This document shows, in pieces, positions 39,801 through 51,800 of a DNA stretch of 64,000 nucleotides. A program made the translations under genes and the position numbers. Source of the DNA: Antedon bifida (lineage: Eukaryota; Echinodermata; Crinoidea; Comatulida; Antedonidae); the NCBI GenBank assembly GCA_963402885.1, contig OY727095.1:6701001-6765000 (forward strand), given 5' to 3'. Under the pieces are notes generated by a model that was not told the origin of the DNA, made no database searches, and was given only the letters and a program-made list of their open reading frames with translations. The first letter of the stretch is position 1. Every line of letters begins with the position of its first letter.

Positions 39801-42800
39801 GTATTTAGGCCTACTTAGAAAAACACAATCAAGAGAAAACATTGTCAATCGGAAATATTCTACTATTACATATTGTAGAGCGATTCTAATAACATGATTT
39901 TATTTAATGAGTAATTTGTTGGTTTATAAATTAGTTGGTTTATGCACATTCTAATGTAGATGCAGGGTCGATTTCCTGAAAATATTCTTCGTGTTTAACT
40001 ACACTTTGTTTGGAACAATACAATTATGTAGGACACCTTATTACTGCAGCATATCAGATATATGATTTATCTGTATCGTGCTAAACTTATCATGATAATT
40101 AAGTCACAATATTTTGTAAAAAGGTGCATTTTGATTGGAAACATACTGTATGTATATATATATATATATATATTTAATCTTACCAAAATTAAGGTAATAT
40201 ACAACAAGTGAAAATAAACTTGATGAGATTCCATCTTCAGCTAAAACTGCATTAATGCTCTCACTTCTCCCCGGACCAAAGGCGTTGAGAGAAATGCGAG
40301 GAACATAGTTGTATCTGTTGTCTCTCAGTACTTGTAACAGTCCACAAGGGCATGTTCCGAGACCAATAGTGCTGAAAAGGGTCATTTTATCCTCGTTATA
40401 CCAGTCTAAACAACGCTTATTCCCATTGATTGTATAGGCTGTATTTGATTCAAAACGCACCACATATTGCCCTTTTCTATCAGTATTACCCAAAATTTGA
40501 TCTGGTCGATATTCATTTAGCTGGAAATTTTGACGTCCATATCCTCTAATGTTGTAACCAATAAGAGAATTTGGTGTACTCTCTAAAGACGGATCCCACT
40601 TCATGCTTTGCTCTTCAAACAAGAATATCCCAAAGGTGTAGAGTCCATCAGTAATAAGAATTGCTTGAAACGTGTTTCGCTATTAAAATAAAAAGGTGTA
40701 AGCTATAAGTTGGCTAGATATAAGGAGACTTTGTATTTTGCAGATATACAGCCCCTGGCTTTTGAACCCCAAGTGGCCCTCCAACGCTGGGTGTTTTTAA
40801 GCCCTTTTGACATATTTGTTTCCCTCTGGACACTGCCCAGGGCCTCCATAAGATCAGGAGCCCCTGGGTTTAGCCAGCAGGTATTCATAGCCGTTACGCC
40901 ACTGTATTTAAGTTCACTGTACAGTATGTCTGATAAAATTTGATTAACTGCAGTATGTAGGCCATACTCAATAGTGTTTTGGTGATTGATTGCACCGTGA
41001 AAATGTGGCAAGGAAGGAAGCTCATTCCAATGTCTCTGCATGCGGACAATAAATTAAACTTTACAGTTTTTGGTAAAAAGAGAGCTTATAATCTAATGTA
41101 TAATGTAAATTTAGTTACTTCAATATAAAAGATAGATATACGTGATTTGCCAATTTGTTTCAAATTCTAAGGATGCGAGATAATAAGAATGATTAAGTAT
41201 AATTGATAGCTCTTGATTTGAGATGTTTCAACTAGTACTATAAATTACAAAACATTATTTCAAAAAAGATATACGTGATTTGCCAATTAGTTTCAAATTC
41301 TAAGGATGCGAGATAATAAGGATGATTAAGTATAATTGATAGCTCTTGATTTGAGATGTTTCAACTAGTACTATAAATTACAAAACATTATTTCAAAATA
41401 CTTACATATTCCAAATTTGGATCAGACGGAAACTGGGAAATTTGATACCATGTAACCTTTAAAGCCCATGAAGGTGCGAAGTCTGAAGGAATGGTTGAGG
41501 TGTAGATTTTGTTCAATGTCACAAGTGCATCAGCAAAAAAGGAATTTCTTTCATCTGTGTACTCCTATTAGTGATAGAAGAAATACTTTTTTATCTAACA
41601 GATATTGAAAAAACGTATAATAATACATAGAAACATCACGACATAGCGGTTAAAATATAGATTTAAATTACTATTTCATGTAAATAAAGTTAATACATTC
41701 TGTTTGGAAAGTGCCTCCCTTCAGAATTTTAATTGTAAATTTTGATGACATCTTGGCTACTTGGCATATAATTGAATGAATAGTACTATAGAGTGGGGGG
41801 AGAGAGAAAGCGTGTATAGTTGTTGCTATTGTATGCATCCATACAATATGAGGTATTAAAATGACCGGAATTGTACTGGGATGGTTGTAATGTAAAATAT
41901 AAAGATACCTGATAAAAGACATCGTTAATATCATCACTAATCAAGTATCCTTTACTCCAGAAAGGTGAAATGATGTTAAGTTGATCAGAACTAACAAACC
42001 CATTTAAGGGAGGTCTGGGATAAGTTACCACAACAGCATCGTTATCTTGCAACACAAAGTTTCCATTTTGAGTGAACTATTAAGAAAAGAAAGGCAATAT
42101 TTGTTTTATTTACTGAGTATTTATTGCAGGTAAGGAACATACAACCATCCAATAAAACAACAGCAGAAGCAGTAGGTTATACCATGGTTATACGTCATCA
42201 TCTGGATACAATGCTAATATACAATTCGTAGGTAAGTGATGCAGAAAACATGAACTATTCATTTATAGTCTTATTGAAAAGATACATTAAGCTCTGTCTA
42301 CACCATCAAATGTTATGTGACAAAAAAAAATGTGATGTGCTCATATATGGACATGATGATGTCATATCACTACCATATATTGGGCACATCACACTTCTTT
42401 TTTTCCAACTAGTTATTGCCTTTTTTTATGTTAATATTCCAGTTGGAATTTCGATTTTTGCCTATAAAACATGTATGGATCACCAAGTGTGCCAAATGTT
42501 TAACTTTTTCATTATCTAGACTTCAATTAGTGGTAGAGAAAGAAAGTTGGTGCCCATGTAACTGCATGCTATTAAAAAAATGGTACGTGATTTAGAATCA
42601 CACTTAGAGTATTGCCCTAATCAAACAAAGCTACATTATTAATGATATTTGTTTACTTACATAGCAATTTGATAAAAATTGTCTTCCAAATGCAATTCCT
42701 GTTGCTGGTGAGAATGGTCTAGAAACATAGTCACCAATAGTCTTAAAGTTGTTTTCAGACGATGCAAGCAAGCTACTATCACCAGCTCTTTCACCATAGG

Positions 42801-45800
42801 CAAAGTACAGTAGTTCTAAAATATTAAATAAAACAACAATAATGTTGAAATTTCGCATGTCGAAATTATATAAAGTGTGGGCTTTTTTTTTTTGCTGAAA
42901 AGAACTGTTGAGCTTTTGACGTTATCAATTCATGGTGACATGATGATGTGCTTCGATCGGGTGCGATGAGGGTACAGGATAGTCAAGACAATTGGAAATA
43001 TACGTGAGATGGATAAAAGAGTTTCGGTTATCAGAATTTGTCTTGGTTTTGACAATAAAAGTAACCCAGCTGAATTTAAGCCATAAATAGTGATGCAACT
43101 TAATGCATGTCAGAAAACAGAGATGCGTCAGTCTACAGTTTACTGCTAATTGATTGATTGGGCGCAATCGTGTTGATCTACCATTTAGAAACAAAAATTC
43201 TAACCATAACAGTACTTCCCATCACCGCCATAGTTTTTCCTACATTCGCAGTCATAAGATCCAATAGTATTTACACAATCCGCAAATTCAGAGCATTCAA
43301 AATCACCGTTACATTCATTAATATCTGTATTCAATTAAAAATGAATAAAATAAATGTTAGAAGATTTGGTTTGTTTCAATCAAATAAAGGCCTAGCCTAC
43401 AGCTACCAATTAGGGTTTATTGTATGTTATATTTTCTTATACCATTTTCTAATGGAAGCAATTTATTTCGGTAAATCTTGCTGGTAAAACTGGCTTCGAG
43501 ATAACACTGTTTTATTGATTATGACTACTTTCAATTACTGAGAGTGAGATTATTAATTTGACGGCAGTACATTACCTGAGCATGTCATACCATCACCAGA
43601 AAATCCTTCATTACAAGCACATGTGTAAGAGCCAACATTATTTGTACATATAGCATTTACATCACAGTCATTCTCTCCATTTTCACATTCATTAACATCT
43701 AAAATATAATATGTGTTTATTCGTTTATTAGTCTTTTACATGACTATGTTTGGAACCACACTTCTATTTATTATGAATACATCAAATAGGGTTTAAAATG
43801 AGGAGAGAAATCGCACGTAAAGTAAAGCTTCTTTAAAACATTCACATACTTACCTCTGCACTGTTTCCCAGAATTTGTTGAGAAGCTCTCTCCATCACTC
43901 TCTGATGGATCAAAAATGCCATCGTTGCATGTATATTCTATTGGCATCGGTGGCTGCAGTGTATACCCATAATTGCAGGTAACAGAGACGCTATCACCGT
44001 GTTCAATAACAGCCTCTCCCGTCCATTCACCATTTTCTACAGCAGTTGGCTTAGAACACTTTACTAAGTTGGCAAAATTAAAATTAAATTTAAAATGCTA
44101 TATTTAAAGCAGGTAGTGTTAACATAGTCTATATATATTATTTTGTCAAGGGTGCATATTTAGCTTCGTTCGTTTCATGCAGGTTAGTTTTACCGTAATT
44201 TTACCCAAATTTAATCGTGTACATATTATATGTGGGTGGTGTATGTGGAAGTAAAAGATTAAATTGAAATAATTATCTAATTACTTCTTTTTTTTTCGTT
44301 TATTTTATATTTCTTATATGAAAGTTACCCCAAACTTCAAAACTCAACTTTTTAATTGTTACAAACTTACGATAACAGTTTGGCTGATTGTTGACCAATT
44401 CACCATTTAAACATACAAGAGGTACAGGATAAATCAAGGTATACCCATCATTACATTGAAATGTAAACTGGGTGCCATTTTCGTATCGGAGTTTAACTGT
44501 GGGACTAGTTTGCCAACCATTAGACAGCGGAACTGGTGGGTCACAATAGTCTAGAATATAAACAAATATATGATGAAATCATCTCAGAGATATAAATAAA
44601 TAGTCAAACACTAGTTATACCTTGAACATGTCAATGTACTACAGGCTCGGCCCGGCTCCAGCTCCGGCTCCAGTTCGCGCCAGATTGTCGTACAGCATTA
44701 CCGATTATACTTGCAGGAGCCGAGTCGAACCCGAAGCAGGTGTAAAAGTACCTTCACAAAGTGGACCAATTTCATCGTAATTAAATGAGATTTTACAATC
44801 GAAAGGATATCCATCACAAAACTTTGCTTCATCCATACAAATCGTATTTCCACAACGCAATTCATTTTCCAAACAATCTACAAAATGCAAAAAATATAAA
44901 AAAAATACAATGTCATACATTGAAATTTAGCAGCGGGTATACATATTATTGTGTAACACAATGAAATCAATATGATAAATATATCCGGAGTATAACATAG
45001 AAAGGTAGCAGAAATGCAATTTCAGAAAGAAATGTCTCCATGGTTATTCCAATGCATCGTCTGAACTGAACTAAGAATTACAAAATGTAAACTTAGCTGA
45101 ACTTTAATATAAAAACATCTATTATCATTTTAAATTATTTAAAGCAGTCGTTTTGGGTTAGGTGTTAAAGTGTATTTATTTTTTTAAATGTTATTCAGTA
45201 TGATTATGAGTTTTTTTTATTTCAATGTTCTTGTAATGTTAAGGGTACAGTGGCGCAGTGTGTTGGACGTTCGACTACTGATCGTGAGATCGAGGTTCGA
45301 ATCCAACTCTCGCCGCATTGCTTGTATCCTTAGGCAAGATACTTTACTTACGTTTGCCTCTCTCCACCCAGGTGTATAATTGGGAACCCGGTTAGACACA
45401 ACTTTGCGCTGATTACTAGATGCATTATGGGAGTATGTTTCCATAGGTGTTTGATCAGGAAAATGACTGGGGTAATAATGTTCAGTCCTTAGAGGTTTCA
45501 CAACATTAGGCGCTATATAAATCCAGGATATTATTATTACATTATCATCAAGCTCATTGCGATTTTATTTCGAGAGAGAATTTGTATTTCCTTATGTTTT
45601 CTTTCCATCGACCTGTTTTTATAATTCTGATTTTTCTTTATATTTTGAGGATAACGATGATGAATAAAGGATATTTGATATGATTTGATCATCCTTGGTT
45701 CTGCCTGCGTGAACTATTGAACGGACAACAGTTTTACTGTGCATAACGGATATATCAAGAGGAAATATCCCGAATGATCGAAATTAAAACGGTACTGGGT

Positions 45801-48800
45801 TTGGTCTATTAGAGTTCCTGCTAGTCATCCATTCATGGTAATAATATTGTAGTATGTGATATAAATAATGTAAATTAGTGGATAAGGCACTTTATGATGA
45901 AATATAATTTACATAACATTGAATAAAAAAAAAAAAGAGAAGCAGCAAAGTCTGATTTTATTAATCTTCATTATGCCTTTGGGGAACATAACTTTAATAA
46001 ACATTCTGTATATCTTGAAAATCCGTGCATACCAGTACCAGTAATAGGTGGAAACACAGAATTACTAAAGTTTAAAAATCCGATGTTTAGCAAAAACTTA
46101 CAACAACCAGCATCTTCAGTCTCGTCTTCACCGTCAGGGCAATCATGCTCTCCATCACAAAACCAAGTGATCGGCATGCAAATGTTTGTTGTTTTGGGGC
46201 ATAGACGCAGTCCAATCATGCACATGGAAACTAGAATTTAAATATGTTGTAAATCAAGTACAATTCATAAATTTAAAATTTCAGAGCAAAGAACTCTAAG
46301 GAACAGTCAAAATAAAAGCATGTAAGAGCATTTGTTCAGTGCTAATAACTGTATTAACTGTAAATATATTTAAATTGACTGAATTGAAAAATATAAAGGG
46401 CCAATATTCATAGCAATTTCAAGACTTACCTGCCATAGCTGACAGCTCTGTAGTTGATAATTCTGTCGTTAATGTCTTAGTAGTCAACGGCACTGTTGTC
46501 GAAGGCTCAGTAGACGATGGCTGTATAGTCGACGGTTCCGTACTCAAAATGTCAGTAGTAATAGTTGAAGTAGTGGGTGGCACGGTAGTTGAATGCTCAG
46601 TAGTCAAACGCTCTGTAGTGGATGGCTCAGTAGTTAAAGGCTTTGTAGTGGATTGTTCAGTAGTCGAGAATTCAGTAGTAGAGGGCCCAGTAGTCAAAGG
46701 CTCTGTAGAGGTAGTTGTTGATGCTTCAGTAGTTGATGGTTCTGTAGCTGGTGGTTCAATAGCCGACGGCTCAGTAGTTAAGGGTTCAGTTGAGGACTCA
46801 GTAGACGAGGACTCAGTAGTTGAAGGCTCTGTCGTTGATGGTTCTGTAGTTAAGGACATAGTTGTTGATAGTTCAGTAGTTGATGACTTAGTAGTTGAGG
46901 GTTCTGTTTTAAAAGGTTTAGTAGTTGATGGTTCTGTAGTTGAAAGCGCCGTCGTTGACGAGTGTGTAGTCGATGACTCAGTAGTAGATGGTTCAGTTGT
47001 CGAGGACACCGTTGTTGAGGTCTCAGTACTTGATGGTTCAGTCGTCGAGGGTTCAGTAACCGAGGACTCAGTAATTGATGGTTCAGTAGTCGAGGACTCA
47101 GTAGTTGATGGTTCAGTTGTTGAGGACTCAGTAGTTGACGATTCAGTAGTTGAGGGTTCTGTAGTCGATGATTTAGTGGTAGATGGTTTAGTCGTCGATG
47201 GTTCAGTAGTCAGTGATTCAGAAGTTGATGTATCTGTAGTCGAGGGAGCGGTAGTAGACGGCTCTGTGGTTGATGATTCAGTTGTCAAAGGTACAGTAGT
47301 CGACGGTTCTGTAGTCGATGAATTAGTACTTGATGACTGAGTTGTCGAGGACTCAGTAGTTGACTGTTCAGTAGTCGAGGACTCAGAAGTTGACGGTTCA
47401 GTAGTGGAGGTCTCAGTAGTTGAGGACTCAGTAGTTGATGGTTTAGTTGTCGAGGACACAGTAGTTGATGGTTCAGTAGTCGAGGACTTAGTAGTTGATG
47501 GTTCAGTAGTTGAGGAATTAGTAGTTAATGACTGAGTAGTCGAGGACCTAGTGGTTGATGGTTCAGTAGTTGAGGGTTCAGTAGTAGATGGTTCAGTAGT
47601 TGAGGGCTCTGTCGTTGATGGTTCAGTAGTAGATGGTTCAGTAGTTGACGGCTCTGTCGTTGTTGGTTCCGTAGTTGAGGGCTCTGTAGTTGATGGTTCA
47701 GTAGTTGATTGCTCAGTAGTAAATGGCTCAGTAGTAGATTGTTCAGTAGTTGATGGCTCAGTAGTTGAGGGCTCTGTCGTTGATGGTTCAGTAGTTGATG
47801 GCTCTGTCGTTGATGGCTCAGTAGTTGATGGCTCAGTAGTTGAGGGCTCTGTTGTTGATGGTTCAGTAGTAGATGGTTCAGTAGTAGATAGTTCAGTAGT
47901 AGATGGCTCTGTGGTCAATGGATCTGTGGTTGATGGCTCTGTCGTTGATGGTTCAGTAGTCGATGGTTCAGTAGTAGATGGTTCAGTAGTCGATAGTTCA
48001 GTAGTAGATGGTTCAGTAGTAGATGGTTCAGTAGTGGAGGGTTCTGTAGTAGATGGTTCAGTAGTTGAGGGTTCTGTTGTTGATGGTTCAGTAGTTGAGG
48101 GTTCAGTAGTAGATGGTTCAGTAGTTGAGGGCTCTGTCGTTGATGGTTCAGTAGTAGATGGTTCAGTAGTTGACGGCTCTGTCGTTGATGGTTCCGTAGT
48201 TGAGGGCTCTGTAGTTGATGGTTCAGTAGTTGATTGCTCAGTAGTAAATGGCTCAGTAGTAGATTGTTCAGTAGTTGATGGCTCAGTAGTTGAGGGCTCT
48301 GTCGTTGATGGTTCAGTAGTTGATGGCTCTGTCGTTGATGGCTCAGTAGTTGATGGCTCAGTAGTTGAGGGCTCTGTTGTTGATGGTTCAGTAGTAGATG
48401 GTTCAGTAGTAGATAGTTCAGTAGTAGATGGCTCTGTGGTCAATGGATCTGTGGTTGATGGCTCTGTAGTTGAGGGCTCTGTCGTTGATGGTTCAGTAGT
48501 CGATGGTTCAGTAGTAGATGGTTCAGTAGTCGATAGTTCAGTAGTAGATGGTTCAGTAGTAGATGGTTCAGTAGTGGAGGGTTCTGTAGTAGATGGTTCA
48601 GTAGTTGAGGGTTCTGTTGTTGATGGTTCAGTAGTTGAGGGCTCTGTCGTTGATGGTTCAGTAGTTGATGGCTCAGTAGTAAATGGCTCAGTAGTAGATG
48701 GTTCAGTAGTTAATGGTTCAGTAGTTGAGGACTCAGTAGTTGATGGTTCAGTAGTGGAGGACTCAGTAGTTGATAATTCTGTAGTCGAGGACTCAGTAGT

Positions 48801-51800
48801 AAATGGCTCAGTAGTAGATGGTTCAGTAGTTAATGGTTCAGTAGTTGAGGACTCAGTAGTTGATGGTTCAGTAGTGGAGGACTCAGTAGTTGATAATTCT
48901 GTAGTCGAGGACTCAGTAGTTAATGGTTCAGTAGTTGAGAATTCAGTAGTTGATGGTTCAGTTGTCAAAGACTCAGTAGTTGATGGTTCTGTAGTCGAGG
49001 ACTCAGTAGTTGTTGACGGTTCAGCAGTGGAGGTCTCAGTAGTTGAGGACTCAGTAGGTGATGGTTTAGTTGTCGAGGACACAGTAGTTGATGGTTCAGT
49101 AGTCGAGGACTCAGTAGTTGATGGTTCAGTAGTTGAGGAATCAGTAGTTAATGACTGAGTAGTCGAGGACCTAGTAGTTGATGGTTCAGTAGTTGAGGAT
49201 TCAGTAGTTGATGGTTCAGTTGTCGAGGACTCAGTAGTTGACGGTTCAGTAGTGGAGGTCTCAGTAGTTGATGGTTCAGTAGTCGAGGACTCAGTAGTTG
49301 ATGGTTCTGTACTCGAGGACTCAGTAGATGATGACTGGATTGTCGAGGACTCAGTAGATAATGATTGGATTGTCAAGAACTCAGTGGTTGATGACTGAAT
49401 AGTAGAGTACGTACATATACATTCAATAGTTGACGCTTCAGTCGTCGAGGGTTCAGTAGTTGAAGGCTCTGTTGTTGATGGTTCAGTAGTTGACAGCTCT
49501 GTCGTTGATGGCTCAGTAGTAGATGGCTCAGTAGTTGATGGCTCAGTAGTTGAGGGCTCTGTCGTTGATGGTTCCGTAGTTGAGGGCTCTGTCGAAGATG
49601 GTTCAGTAGTTGATTGCTCAGTAGTAGATGGCTCAGTAGTAGTTGGTGCAGTAGTTGATGGCTCAGTAGTTGAGGGTTCGGTCGTTGATGGTTCAGTAGT
49701 TGCTTTCTCAGTAGTAGATGGTTCAGTAGTAGATATTTCAGTAGTTAATGGCTCAGTAGTTGAGGGCTCTGTTGTTGATGGTTCAGTAGTTGATGGCTCA
49801 GTAGTAGACTGCTCAGAAGTAGATGGTTCAGTAGTTGAGGGTTCTTTAGTTGATGTCTCAGTAGTTGAGGGCTCTGTTGTTGATGGTTCAGTAGTTGAGG
49901 GTTCAGTAGTAGATGGTTCAGTAGTTGAGGGCTCTGTCGTTGATGGTTCAGTAGTAGATGGTTCAGTAGTAGATGGTTCAGTAGTTGACGGCTCTGTCGT
50001 TGATGGTTCCGTAGTTGAGGGCTCTGTAGTTGATGGTTCAGTAGTTGATTGCTCAGTAGTAAATGGCTCAGTAGTAGATTGTTCAGTAGTTGATGGCTCA
50101 GTAGTTGAGGGCTCTGTCGTTGATGGTTCAGTAGTTGATGGCTCTGTGGTTGACAGCTCTGTCGTTGATGGCTCAGTAGTAGATGGCTCAGTAGTTGATG
50201 GCTCAGTAGTTGAGGGCTCTGTCGTTGATGGTTCCGTAGTTGAGGGCTCTGTCGAAGATGGTTCAGTAGTTGATTGCTCAGTAGTAGATGGCTCAGTAGT
50301 AGTTGGTGCAGTAGTTGATGGCTCAGTAGTTGAGGGTTCGGTCGTTGATGGTTCAGTAGTTGCTTTCTCAGTAGTAGATGGTTCAGTAGTAGATATTTCA
50401 GTAGTTAATGGCTCAGTAGTTGAGGGCTCTGTTGTTGATGGTTCAGTAGTTGATGGCTCAGTAGTAGACTGCTCAGAAGTAGATGGTTCAGTAGTTGAGG
50501 GTTCTTTAGTTGATGTCTCAGTAGTTGAGGGCTCTGTTGTTGATGGTTCAGTAGTTGAGGGTTCAGTAGTAGATGGTTCAGTAGTTGAGGGCTCTGTCGT
50601 TGATGGTTCAGTAGTAGATGGTTCAGTAGTAGATGGTTCAGTAGTTGAGGGCTCTGTCGTTGATGGTTCCGTAGTTGAGGGCTCTGTAGTTGATGGTTCA
50701 GTAGTAGATGCTTCAGTAGTAGATAGTTCAGTAGTAGATGGATCTGTGGTTGATGGCTCTGTGGTTGATGGCTCTGTAGTTGAGGGCTCTGTCGTTGATG
50801 GTTCAGTAGTCGATGGTTCAGTAGTAGATGGTTCAGTAGTCGATGGTTCAGTAGTAGATGGTTCAGTAGTAGATGGTTCAGTAGTGGAGGGTTCTGTAGT
50901 AGATGGTTCAGTAGTTGAGGGTTCTGTTGTTGATGGTTCAGTAGTTGAGGGCTCTGTCGTTGATGGTTCAGTAGTTGATGGCTCAGTAGTAAATGGCTCA
51001 GTAGTAGATGGTTCAGTAGTTGATGGTTCAGTAGTTGAGGGTTCTGTCGTTGATGGTTCAGTAGTAGATGGTTCAGTAGTAGATGGTTCAGTAGTTGACG
51101 GCTCTGTCGTTGATGGTTCCGTAGTTGAAGGCTCTGTCGTTGATGGTTCAGTTGTTGATGGTTCAGTAGTTGACGGCTCTGTCGTTGATGGTTCAGTAGT
51201 AGATGATTCCGTAGTTGATGGCTCAGTAGTTAAGGGCTCTGTTGTTGATGGTTTAGTAGTTGAGGGCTCTGTTGTTGATGGTTCAGTAGTTGATTGCTCA
51301 GTAGTAGATGGTTCAGTAGTAGATGGTTCAGTAGTTGATTGCTCAGTAGTAGATGGCTCAGTAGTTGATGGCTCAGTAGTTGAGGGCTCTGTCGTTGATA
51401 GTTCAGTAGTTGATGGCTCAGTAGTAGATGGCTCAGTAGTAGATTGTTCAGTAGTAGGTGGTTCAGTAGTTGAGGGCTCAGTAGTTGATGGCTCTGTTGT
51501 TAATGGTTCAGTAGTTGAGGGCTCTGTTGTTGATGGTTCAGTAGTAGATGGTTCAGTAGTTGAGGGCTCTGTCGTTGATGGTTCAGTAGTAGATGGTTCA
51601 GTAGTTGACGGCTCTGTTGTTGATGGTTCCGTAGTTGAGGGCTCTGTTGTTGATGGTTCCGTAGTTGAGGGCTCTGTCGTTGATGGTTCAGTAGTTGATT
51701 GCTTAGTAGTAGATGGTTCAGTAGTAGATGGTTCAGTAGTTGAGGGCTCTGTCGTTAGTGATTCAGTAGTTGATTGCTCAGTAGTAGATGTGTCAGTAGT

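Noticed and set aside
45245-45310. tRNA gene
   Set aside because: A and B boxes are present but the cloverleaf is imperfect and the sequence continues into a repeated body with an ATT tail; it is a SINE head.
45217-45501. 94-codon minus frame
   Set aside because: Lies entirely inside the SINE and its complement.
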